NCBI GenBank assembly: GCA_947454705.1
Contig: CANGKZ010000014.1
Location: forward strand, 52,542-116,541
Reading direction: 5' to 3'
DNA from: Verrucomicrobiota bacterium
GTDB taxonomy: Bacteria; Verrucomicrobiota; Verrucomicrobiia; Limisphaerales; UBA9464
DNA length: 64,000 nt
Below the pieces are notes generated by a model. The model was not told the origin of the DNA and searched no databases. It saw only the letters and a program-made list of their open reading frames with translations. Shown piece after piece: positions 47,933-57,200 of the stretch (position 1 is the stretch's first letter; each line of letters starts with the position of its first letter). The position numbers and the translations under genes are program-made.

Positions 47933-50900
47933 TCACAGCGTTTTCAGCCGGAAGAACTGCAGGGGCTGACGCGGCACCAGATTCGGAATCACCAACGTCC
48001 CATTCGTGGCAACCGAAGTCTGCAGCTGCTTGGTCCATGTGCCAAAGTCCTGCGAACCCTCCAAAACGAGGGACTCCCCGGGCTCTCCAACCGCTATCAG
48101 CTGAATTCCCGAAGCCAGCTCCGAGGCATGCAATTGCGGCACGAGATGCCGGGGAAAGGTCTTAATCGTGAGATCATCAATGGCCAACGTCGCACTCTGA
48201 TTGGCGGAACCGCCAACGAAGATCACCGCCGGCCCCAGACCGATTCCAGTTCCGTTGGGGAGATCCATGGCAACCGACTCGGGGGTTTGACCATCGAGCG
48301 CGAAGGTCGCCGTTTGCCGCGAGGCGTCGATGGTGCACTTGAAGCTGTGGATCTGATTGCCGGAAACCCCGAACGTTCCCTGCGAGACTTCACTCCCGAG
48401 CGCGCTGTAGTACCCGCTTCCAGTTCCCCGGCAATCAAAAGCCATCGCAACAAATTGACTGCCGCTGCCCTGCACCGTGGGATCGCTGACATCTGGAAAC
48501 ACAAAGAATCCCAGCGCCCATCCGTCCCCCTTCGCATCCCCTCCGCGGTGGAGAAAACGAAACGAAATCTCGGTCGTGCCCGTCTTCAGTCCGACCGGGC
48601 CATTGAAGTACCAGGCCGCCTTTCCATTGATCGCGGAGCTCCCGGCAAACGCCAGGGAGTTTGCTCCACCAATTTGGTTTCCCTTGTTGAAATACCTCAC
48701 GGCACTGTCGCCGATCACATGGGTTTCCCGGGCCCCGGAATCGACATCCGTCGAAAACAGGTTGCCGACCGACCCCGTGGTGCTGACTCCAATCGAATAG
48801 CTCCCGGCATCGGTTTGCGGGAATAGAATCCCTTCCGCAAATCCATCGACAACGAAATGATAGGTCTTCCCTGCAAACGCATCGAAGACGGTCGACGTCC
48901 CAACGCTGTTGGTATCGGAAGCGCTATTCACGAGCACGAGCTTGTTCCAATCGTCGCTCGAACTCAGGGATTCCGGCCCGTTATAGACCGCCAATACGCC
49001 GTTGAACCTCACGGTAATGGGTGCCAGGCGGACCGTCGCCCGACCTCCGACCGGAGCAGTCCATCGGTACCAGCGCGATTTGGGCGTCGTGCTCCCGTTG
49101 TGCTTGAGTTCACCGCCTTGTGCTGTCGCCCCCACGTTCGAATCCGAAATGGGGGCAGCACCCGCAAACAATTCCGTGGCCCCGTTGTAACTGTCGTTGG
49201 TATCCGGTTTGAGACGAAAGTTCAGGACGATATTGCCCGTCGCCGCCGGATTGACCCCATCCGTCCAGCCATCCACCACCACCCAAACCGGTACTCCTGC
49301 TTCAGCACGGAAGGCGACTCGGCTGGTCATCATGGGAATCCCCAAAACGCCAACCTCGTCGTCATTCTCGGCGATGCTCGTGTAGTTCGCATCGTAGGCG
49401 GCGAGAAGCGTGTCGAAATCACTCCCGCGGGTATCCACGGTGAGATTGCCACTCTCGGGAGGGAGATACTTCCACCACAGAGATTTTCCTCCCTTGTTGC
49501 CCGCGTGGACCGGCTCGCCCACCTCCCGGCTGGCAGCTGCATTGTTCGCGGTGATTCGCAGCGATGGCCCACCCACCGCGGTGGCCCCGAGACGTGAATC
49601 GTTCGGCTGGCTGTAGAGATTGCGCAGGGACAACCGGAACGCCCCTTGCATTCCCCCCTTGGAAGCCACCCGAACAAAATAGCGCGTCGATGGTTCCGCG
49701 ACAAAGGATGCGACGTTTTCAAACACCGGGATCGAAACCTGCTTGAGTGCGTTCATCGATGTCCCCGAGTACACCGTGACGATCGGCGCAAACTCGGATG
49801 AAACGACACTGAGGATGTTGGTGGCCGCCTTGCCTGCGGGAATCAGATCGTACCAGACAGATGAACCATCCAAGGGAGACCCCAAACTGGGCTCGCCCGA
49901 TTCCATGGATGCGCCGTCGTTGGAGCCCGTGAGATCCACTTCGCTCGCCCCGAGTCGAATCGCCTGCTGAAAGCGATCATTCGCTGCCTTCTTTCGGAGA
50001 TCGACCACCCGCTCGGCCTGATAAACCCGGCCTCGGTTGGTCGTCGATAACGACAAAAGCGTCGGCCCGGAATTCGTGGTAAACGCAAACCCAGTGAAAA
50101 CTCCGTCGCCCGACACACGGTCCGGCAGAACGCCGTCATCCCGAAACAGAACCTCGGACGGTCCAACCCCTGAAACGGCCAAGCTTCCACCCGCCAGCGG
50201 ATGAAAATCCGTCGCCGTGATCTCTACGGTATTGGTCAATCCTTGAACGAGTGCTGCGCTGTTCAGGGGACGAAGCTCAAAGCTCGGGATGCCATCCTGC
50301 GACAGGATCAAGGCACGGAAGGCGTTGACGACTCCACCACTGCCCACCTTTCCGGTCAGCGATGGAAGAGGCACCGAGGAGTGGATGAGTCGCTGTCGGA
50401 GCTCCGGCACCGACGTACGTGGAGTGACTGAAAGCAGGAGGGCGGCCACACCGGAGACGTGGGGAGCAGCCATGCTGGTTCCATCGAGCGTTCTCAGGGC
50501 CTCATCCGAGGCATTGCCGCAGGACACGATCCCCACTCCGGGTGCCGCAAGATCCACGGAGGTGACACCGTAGTTTGAAAACTCGGCCAACCCGCCATAG
50601 CGATTCACCGCCGCCACAGAAATCAGATTCGGAAGCCGGTAGCTCGCTGGAAAATGAGGAATCGTATCGTTGTTCTGCCCTTCGTTTCCCGCCGCGCAAA
50701 TCACGAGCACCCCTGCGGCGTTCGCGGCGGCAAACGCGTCGTATTCCGCCTGCGAAAAACTGGTTCCAGCAAAGCTCGCATTCACGATCCGTGCTCCATG
50801 CCGGACCGCATACTCCAGCCCCTGGATGATCCTGGCCGTGGCAAAACGACCTTTTTCGTCCGCAGCCTTGATCCCCATGATCCGACATCCCCAGGCGACA

Positions 50901-51703
50901 CCCACCAGGCCTTCGCCGTTGGTTCCTGAAGCCGCGATCGTGCCGGCGACGTGCGTGCCGTGGCCGTTGTCGTCGATCAAGCCGGCGTCCGGCTTGACCA
51001 GATTGACTCCGTTCACGTCATCGACAAACCCGTCGCCATCATCATCGATGCCATTGCCGGGGATCTCTCCCGAATTCACCCATAGATTCGGCGCCAGCTC
51101 GCGATGTGTCGTCCGTATGCCGGAATCCAGCACCGCCACCACCACCTCCGGTTTCCCGCTGACGAAGTTCCAAGCGCGAACGGCATCGATATCCACCCCA
51201 GCCAGCCCGTTGGTTCCCAAGTTCCTCAATCCCCAAAGGTCCGTGGACTGCCAGTTGTCCGTGGGTTGCCCCAGCAGGGTGGAGATGGAATCCGGCTCCA
51301 CATAGTCGAACAACCCCGTCGCCCGAAGCACATCGATCCGAGCCGCCAACTGGCTCCCCAAGGGGGCTGGCACGGACTGGGGGCGGATGCCTCCGATCGT
51401 CAGGCCGGGATCAATTTCAACCAGGCCGGAAACGAGCCCGGAAACCCGCAGGATCCGCGCTCCAGGAATCGCCTTCAGGGCACGCTCAACCGCCTCAACC
51501 GAACCCTCGGCACGCAGCCGGGCGAGAACTCGATTCGCGAACGCGCGACGCCCCAGAATCAAAACCTCATCCTCCGGAGTTGCCGCCTGGATCGATGTCG
51601 CTGCCAGCGCCGCAGCAGTAGCGGCCGTGAGCGCGGCGAGCATCCAGCGCATCACGCGAAGCGAAATGCCATTCCGAGAGTCGATCCGGTCGAGAGCGTT
51701 CAT
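47933..51703 (-). CDS. Large secreted subtilisin-like serine peptidase
   Basis: Exported S8 peptidase of 1256 residues. The signal sequence ends near residue 40. A propeptide-like region covers about 45-150. The catalytic domain, about 185-470, has Asp193 (V-L-D-S-G), His248 (N-G-H-G-T-H-V-A-G), oxyanion Asn340 and Ser410 (D-G-T-S-M-A-A-P-H). After it come an invasin-like beta domain, two to three PPC-like beta domains (V-P-V-W-V-V-V-D-G-W and similar), and a C-terminal legume-lectin/concanavalin-like region from about residue 990 (W-Y-F-N-G-P-V-G). The triad is complete. It is flanked on both sides by repeat arrays. Confidence 0.93.
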   Translation of the reverse strand: MNALDRIDSRNGISLRVMRWMLAALTAATAAALAATSIQAATPEDEVLILGRRAFANRVLARLRAEGSVEAVERALKAIPGARILRVSGLVSGLVEIDPGLTIGGIRPQSVPAPLGSQLAARIDVLRATGLFDYVEPDSISTLLGQPTDNWQSTDLWGLRNLGTNGLAGVDIDAVRAWNFVSGKPEVVVAVLDSGIRTTHRELAPNLWVNSGEIPGNGIDDDGDGFVDDVNGVNLVKPDAGLIDDNGHGTHVAGTIAASGTNGEGLVGVAWGCRIMGIKAADEKGRFATARIIQGLEYAVRHGARIVNASFAGTSFSQAEYDAFAAANAAGVLVICAAGNEGQNNDTIPHFPASYRLPNLISVAAVNRYGGLAEFSNYGVTSVDLAAPGVGIVSCGNASDEALRTLDGTSMAAPHVSGVAALLLSVTPRTSVPELRQRLIHSSVPLPSLTGKVGSGGVVNAFRALILSQDGIPSFELRPLNSAALVQGLTNTVEITATDFHPLAGGSLAVSGVGPSEVLFRDDGVLPDRVSGDGVFTGFAFTTNSGPTLLSLSTTNRGRVYQAERVVDLRKKAANDRFQQAIRLGASEVDLTGSNDGASMESGEPSLGSPLDGSSVWYDLIPAGKAATNILSVVSSEFAPIVTVYSGTSMNALKQVSIPVFENVASFVAEPSTRYFVRVASKGGMQGAFRLSLRNLYSQPNDSRLGATAVGGPSLRITANNAAASREVGEPVHAGNKGGKSLWWKYLPPESGNLTVDTRGSDFDTLLAAYDANYTSIAENDDEVGVLGIPMMTSRVAFRAEAGVPVWVVVDGWTDGVNPAATGNIVLNFRLKPDTNDSYNGATELFAGAAPISDSNVGATAQGGELKHNGSTTPKSRWYRWTAPVGGRATVRLAPITVRFNGVLAVYNGPESLSSSDDWNKLVLVNSASDTNSVGTSTVFDAFAGKTYHFVVDGFAEGILFPQTDAGSYSIGVSTTGSVGNLFSTDVDSGARETHVIGDSAVRYFNKGNQIGGANSLAFAGSSAINGKAAWYFNGPVGLKTGTTEISFRFLHRGGDAKGDGWALGFFVFPDVSDPTVQGSGSQFVAMAFDCRGTGSGYYSALGSEVSQGTFGVSGNQIHSFKCTIDASRQTATFALDGQTPESVAMDLPNGTGIGLGPAVIFVGGSANQSATLAIDDLTIKTFPRHLVPQLHASELASGIQLIAVGEPGESLVLEGSQDFGTWTKQLQTSVATNGTLVIPNLVPRQPLQFFRLKTL

Positions 51704-51739
51704 GGGATTCGTAAGTCGGTGCGAATTAACTCAATGAAC

Positions 51740-52660
51740 CGAAATCAATTTTGAGTGCCTCCAGTCAGAAAACTAAGCGCCCGACTCTCCGCCTTCGTCA
51801 ACCCAAGAAACCCCTTCTGCGTAGCCTTCGCCGGGAGAAGGCAAAACGCGAAAGCAGAAGCAGGAATGAATCTGGAAAGCATGAAAGCAGGAGGGAGACA
51901 CGGATTTCACAGATCCCCACGGATTCGGGCATTCGGATCGACTTGGGACTTTGGACCTTGGACCTTGGACATCCTCTCACGTGGTCCCGCGTTGACGCGG
52001 CTCCGCCTTCTCTCCCGATTCCCAATTTCTCATTTTGAATTTTGAATTTCTCCCCGTCTTCGTAGCCGCCGCCGGGAGAAGGCGGATCACTCGCCCCACG
52101 GAAATCTTCCGTCCCTCCATTGGGGTTGCCCACCGAAAGGCCGCGCCACTCCCCACTTTGAATTTCTCCTATTAATTTCGCCTTCGCTCCGCGGTTCCCC
52201 GGTTCTCGTCGTGCTTTCCTGAGTTCCAAATTCCCATTCCGAAAGCCCCCAGCGGGGGCGAGAGCTTGTAGCCCAGGGCTCCGCCCTGGGTTCTCCCCCA
52301 CAAAAAAGCGCCCAAACCCCGGAGGGGTGACAGACCACCCCCGAACCCAATGAGACACAGATTTCACGCACCCCCACGGATTGTGTGCTCAGATAGACTT
52401 TGGGCTTGGGACTTGGGACCTTGAACTTCCCGCACCTATTCCCTCGTTCACGCGGCTCTGCCTTCTCTCCCGTTTCCTAATCTCCAATTTTTCCTTTTTA
52501 ATTTTTAATTTCGCCTTAGCCCCGCCGCCGCCGGAAGAAGGCGGATCACCCGAACGTCCCAAGTCATCCGCCCCTGTATTGGGATTGCCCCACCGCAACG
52601 CCACCCGTTCCCAATTTTTAATTTCCCCTTTTGAATTTTCAATTCCCCCCTCGGCCCCGC
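51740..52660. repeat. Long mosaic of intergenic repeats between subtilase and HNH genes
   Basis: This gap of over 1.1 kb carries no convincing gene. Modules seen: GTAGCCTTCGCCGGGAGAAGGC (51814), GAATCTGGAAAGCATG plus GACACGGATTTCACAG (51865-51928), a decayed GGACTT array (51940-51970), and an AT-rich unit (52014-52055). A GTCTTCGTAGCCGCC block (52058) with TTGGGGTTGCCCACC follows, then a REP-like CCCAGCGGGGGCG hairpin (52242-52336), GACACAGATTTCACG (52350), a second GGACTT-like array (52396-52430), and a third GCCGCCGCCGG block (52520-52655). The remaining 52661-52849 lies ahead of the HNH start with a weak open frame. Confidence 0.85.
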
Positions 52661-52849
52661 CCCGCCGCCGTATTCTCCGCACATTCTGCGGCGATTAAGC
52701 CCCCTATTCTCCGCATTCCATGCGGTGAATGGCCCGCCTCCCAAGCAGCGAAACCCAACGCCTGCTGGCGCGTTGCATTCAAATCGCCCACGAATTGTGG
52801 GTTTTTCCATCTTTCCACGGTCTCCGATTTGCCCTTGGCTCAGATCCGC

Positions 52850-53674
52850 ATGGCTAGCGGACGTTCCTGGACCCGCGATGAACTCTTCATCGCGTTGAAC
52901 CTCTACCACAAACTCACTTTTGGGCAGCTGCACGCTCGCCAACCGGCAATCGTTACCCTCGCCGAGAAGCTCGGCCGGAGTTCCAACAGCGTCGCAATGA
53001 AGTTGTGCAACCTTGCCTCCCTGGACCCTGCACTTCGGCTTCGCGGCCGCGTCGGCCTCCCTGGAGCAAGTGCCCTCGACCAGTCCGTCTGGAACGAGTT
53101 TCATGCCGACCTCAATGAAACCGTGGCCGCATCCGAGGCTGCATTCCGCAAACTGTTTGCGAACGACGAAGAGACCGAGCTCGAAGTGCTTCCAAGGATC
53201 GGTGTCCGAATCCGGCGATCAGCGCCCTCGGGACCGACGGAACGGCAGGTTTCCGCACGGCAACGACTTGGTCAGGCCTACTTCCGCGAAGCCGTTCTCA
53301 ACAACTTTGGAGGCCGCTGCTGCATCACGGGTTTGGAAGTTCGCGAGCTGCTGATCGCCTCCCATATACTCCCGTGGAGCACCCATGTGGAGGAGCGCTG
53401 CAACGTGCGCAACGGTCTGTCACTCTCCCGACTGCATGATGCCGCCTTCGACCAATGCCTGATCGCCTTCGACGAAGAGCTGCGTCTCCTGGTTTCCCCT
53501 CGCCTCCGCGAAGCACTCCCAAAACGGGTCATCGCGGACAACTTCGGCAGCTATGATGGACAGGCACTCACTCTCCCCGACGATGCCATCGCTCCCGATG
53601 TTTCCTTCCTCGCCGCCCACCGAGCACGATTCCTTGGCCGGGCAGAGGTAACCAATCCAAGCTCCCCCCAATAG
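52850..53674 (+). CDS. HNH endonuclease (restriction-like)
   Basis: Cytosolic nuclease of 274 residues. The N-terminal 60 residues (W-T-R-D-E-L-F-I-A-L-N-L-Y, then S-S-N-S-V-A-M-K-L) look like a helical DNA-binding module. The HNH domain near residues 150-215 has C-C-I-T-G, S-H-I-L-P-W-S with the first His, and N-G-L-S-L-S-R-L-H-D-A-A-F-D with Asn and second His. It resembles predicted restriction endonucleases of COG3440. ATG 52850 is used; the frame upstream to 52631 arises from repeats. No methylase neighbours it. Flanked by repeat mosaics, it may be an inserted cargo gene. Confidence 0.85.
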   Translation: MASGRSWTRDELFIALNLYHKLTFGQLHARQPAIVTLAEKLGRSSNSVAMKLCNLASLDPALRLRGRVGLPGASALDQSVWNEFHADLNETVAASEAAFRKLFANDEETELEVLPRIGVRIRRSAPSGPTERQVSARQRLGQAYFREAVLNNFGGRCCITGLEVRELLIASHILPWSTHVEERCNVRNGLSLSRLHDAAFDQCLIAFDEELRLLVSPRLREALPKRVIADNFGSYDGQALTLPDDAIAPDVSFLAAHRARFLGRAEVTNPSSPQ

Positions 53675-54225
53675 ACTCGATCGGAAAAACGAATCAATCC
53701 TCTGAGACAGACCAATGGAAGGTACCACCACCATCTTAACAGACTTCGCAGCACTCCACCCCGCCGCCCCGCTACGGTCGAACTCCACGAGAATCTCAGC
53801 TCATTTCTCAACCGGAGCTTGCATCCGCCACACCGAATCCAACTTCAACAACTGCGTATCCGAAGGCATAAACGTAATAATGAAACCACTATGACCCTTA
53901 TGCTCCGCTCCGAACACCGGCGCTACGCGTGACGCTTGCGTTGATTCCGCGGGACCGTTCTCCAATCTCCAATCTCCGATCTTCTCTATCCTCGGTTTCG
54001 GTCGTGATTTCCTGAGTTCCAAACTCCCGCTCCAAGAGCCCCCAGCGGGGGCGGAAGCGAATAGCCCACGGCACCGCCCCGGGTTCTTCCCCGCAAAAAG
54101 CGCCTAAACCCCGGAGGGGTGACAGACTCCCCCGAACCTAAAGCAGACAAGGACTTCACCTATCCACAGGGATCGAGGACCCAAAATCAACTTTGAACCT
54201 CGGACTTCAGACTTCCCCGCACCTA
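53675..54225. other. Gap with repeat remnants and no convincing gene
   Basis: From 53675 to about 53930 the sequence is unique. A minus-strand stretch (53801-53935) could encode the tail of a lost protein ending I-I-T-F-M-P-S-D-T-Q, but its N-terminus would come from repeat sequence. From 54035 to 54128 lies a REP-like CCCAGCGGGGGCG unit, then a decayed GACAAGGACTTCACC copy (54145) and a GGACTT-like remnant (54189-54217). Confidence 0.6.
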
Positions 54226-54280
54226 GCAGTTCATCGAAAACCCAGACTCATTAGAATTTTGGGATTTTTCAATGAACTGC
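54226..54280. repeat. MITE-like palindrome at the 3' end of the ATPase-nuclease gene
   Basis: Imperfect inverted repeat: GCAGTTCATCGAAAACCCA and, reversed, GCAGTTCATTGAAAAATCCCA, with about 16 bp between. The stop codon of the minus-strand gene (54269-54271) lies inside the inner arm, and its last residues S-R-A-V-H are partly encoded by the arm. The arm resembles the TAGCAGGCCGTTGAAAAACCC motif at 63849. Confidence 0.75.
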
Positions 54281-57200
54281 TCGCGATCCTTCCTTTGTGT
54301 CATTAACATCAGATTCCACAACAAACTCAAATCGCTGGGTTTCTTCGGCACGATCCAGATCGACCTCAATAATAGTCGCTTTGGCCTCCTCCGCATCCAT
54401 TGGGTTCTGTAGGATCGTTACAATAAATTGGCCGTTGGCAGCTTCATAGAATCGATAGAGGAAATATCGTTCACCATATTCCCGAGCGGCTTTAAGTTCG
54501 TTGCCTTTCAGTTCAATTTTGGCCGTGGAAGATGAACGGCCTTTCACTTCGATAAAGCGCAGCACAGTGCTCCAATTCCTTGTTTCCGGCTTCTGGAATA
54601 ATTCCCGGGCTTCGTTTGAAGCAAAACTCACGAGGTCGAAGCCTGGAGCGTCCAGGCCGGTGATGTGCCCGACCCCTAGAGTATAGCGGCTTGGGTTGTC
54701 TTGCTCCTCAAAAGCTGCTGCCATTCGTTCACACCGCTCGCCATCGACAATGGTTTCAGAACCGCTTCGCCTGCCTAGCGAGGGTTGCACCCCTCGCACA
54801 ACAATCTTTCGTTGTGCGACTGATGAAAGCGGCTTGTGCGGAATAGAAATCACTCCGGGAGTCTTCTCTTTTCTGTAGGACGCCCCAGACTCGAGTTTCG
54901 CCTGTTCCCCAGCCTGGGGCTCTTCCGGATTGCAAGGTGACTGATTCTGCTGCGGAGGTGCTGGCGCTTCGATTGGCCCCGCATATACTGGGTTTGGTTT
55001 CACACTCGCAGTTTCGATTTCCTCGTGAAACTGATCTCCGCACATCCGCTTAAGGAGCTTGGCTCGATTTGATGGCGCACAGCGGAGGATTTTCGAGAAA
55101 GCGTCTCCCTCGGCCATGCCAAAAATTGATGCTACGGCCGCTCCGACAGCATCCGCCAAAAGGTCGAGCGAGTCTTCCAGATCGCCACGCACATAAAGAT
55201 GGTCGAAAAAAACAAACGACTCTCCTTCCTCCGCCATGTGGTCATACGACACCTCCTCGTATTGCATCTGAACTCGCAACTCATCACAAACGTAGAGCTT
55301 TAGGCGGTCGAACCATCCGACTATTTGCGACTGTTTAGACTGAGTTTGGCGAAGACGCTTGATGAAAGGCTTCGCAGCATCGAACCAGGCCGCTCGATTG
55401 TCTAGTTCGGAACTGACCCGGTGCGACACCAACTCTTGACGAATCTCTGAACGATCAAGGGGCTTGATACCAAGAATGTCCTTCACCTTCTGCGCCCCAA
55501 TTCGTTTGGGAAGGTCTGCAATCGGTAATTTCGCTGTCAGCGCCATGGGGAAGCCTTCCTGATCGATATGACGCAGTTCGCTTAGCGGAAAATAACCCGA
55601 CTCCCCCTGCCTTGTCCCCCAAACCTTACCCTGGCTAAAGAATCGCTCTTGATACGGACCTGGAGAAGCAAAGACGGAGGCTTCGTTGGAAACAAACCAG
55701 CGACACAACGCTCGGCCGGCTTTGCCGTCCGGAGAAAGCTTCGGCACCTCCAAGAGCAACCTATAGAGCTCGTCTCTGCCAAGCTGTGCAAGACCTGGCA
55801 TTACTCCGGCAAGCTGAAACGCTTCATTGAGTCGCGAAGATATTCCGTAACGCTCCAAAAGCACTGGGTTAGGTGGATTGGGCCCCGGAAAAAGCACATC
55901 CAACTGGCGGTCCCCGATTAAACAACCCCGGGGCGGTTTCTTGGTTCCGTCATTCGAAAGCAGCCAAGGGAATGTTGCGATTTGCCAATGTATGTAACTA
56001 GGCAAGGCGCCAGTGTAGCGACGGTAATACTGCTTGTAAGACGGGCAAATTCTAAGCGTTCCGTGATCGTGGGACGGGCGGAACCAAGCAGAGCTGCGTG
56101 GATCGCATACCAACCATGCAAGGACAACTTCGGTCGTGGCCTGCCGTAGAATTTCCATAAGACCATCAAGAGTCTTGGCTCCACAAAATTGAACCCCTAA
56201 AAGCTCATCTAGTGAACCAAACCTGCAGTCCTCGAATTGGACTGGGTAGGAGAGGCTGGCCTTAACTGCGTCCAAGTAGTCCTGTCCAGGAAGCTCAGTA
56301 CCAATCTCGCGCGGCCACCGCGCCACGCCAAGCCACACGAGGAAACTCGCGATTTCGGTGATCGCGGAAGGTATGTTCAGCCCAAGCTGCTCGGCGTTCG
56401 CGATCAGCTTGCGCTTGGCCCACCCAGCATATAGATCCTGCGTGATATTCCCTTCCTGCCCATATCCCTCTCCCAAATAGAGCTCCTTAGGTTCCGTCCA
56501 AGTCCCTTCCTGATTCTTCAGCTTAACGGTGGCATCGGTCGGAAATGGTGTTGTGCTTCCCACGGCTCGATGAACCTGCCACAGAAAACGCAAAGCTTCT
56601 TCACGAATCAAAGACTCATTCTGTGGACGGTCACGAACTTGACGATTCCCCTCTGTCATCACGGGACGGATGAGCGCAGAGAGAGAATATTCGACCACGC
56701 CAAATGGCCGCAGTTTCTGCTGCAATTCACGACTCTCTTTGGATTCGAGCAGTTCGCCTAGCTGCCGTCGTAGCTCAGGATGCAAAAAACGGATTGTTGC
56801 CCAACTTGGCAACAAAGGCAGTCCTCCGCTCGACTGAAGTATCGCCGATGCTCCGGCTGGCATTGGTGTCTCTGTTTCATCGCAAAGCAGCGCCGCGAGA
56901 TTGTGGCCCGTCGGTGGAATTGGGGTTTGCAGAAGGCCTGCTATAGCGTGAGCGCGCTCATGGACAGTGAGGTCACCCGCTAGGAGGAGTCTTTGCACCA
57001 CGTATTCCGTAGAAAGTGGCTCAACCCCGAGGTGCGCCGCTAGCTTACGATGATCTTTGCCTCGAAAGTCCGCTAATCCCGGGAACAAGCGCGCTGGCCA
57101 CCACTTTGCGGCATCACCAGGGGCCGATTTCGCCAACCTTGCGCTGAGATGCCCTCCGCCCAGAACCGGGATGAGTCTCTTGTTTCTTGCTGATTCTCTT

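Noticed and set aside
51740..52849. Several short proteins of 60-190 aa in the repeat mosaic
   Set aside because: All are read through repeat modules and lack start sites or family matches.
53801..54022. 73-aa minus-strand open frame
   Set aside because: The first third is made of repeat sequence; the rest could be a gene remnant but has no support.
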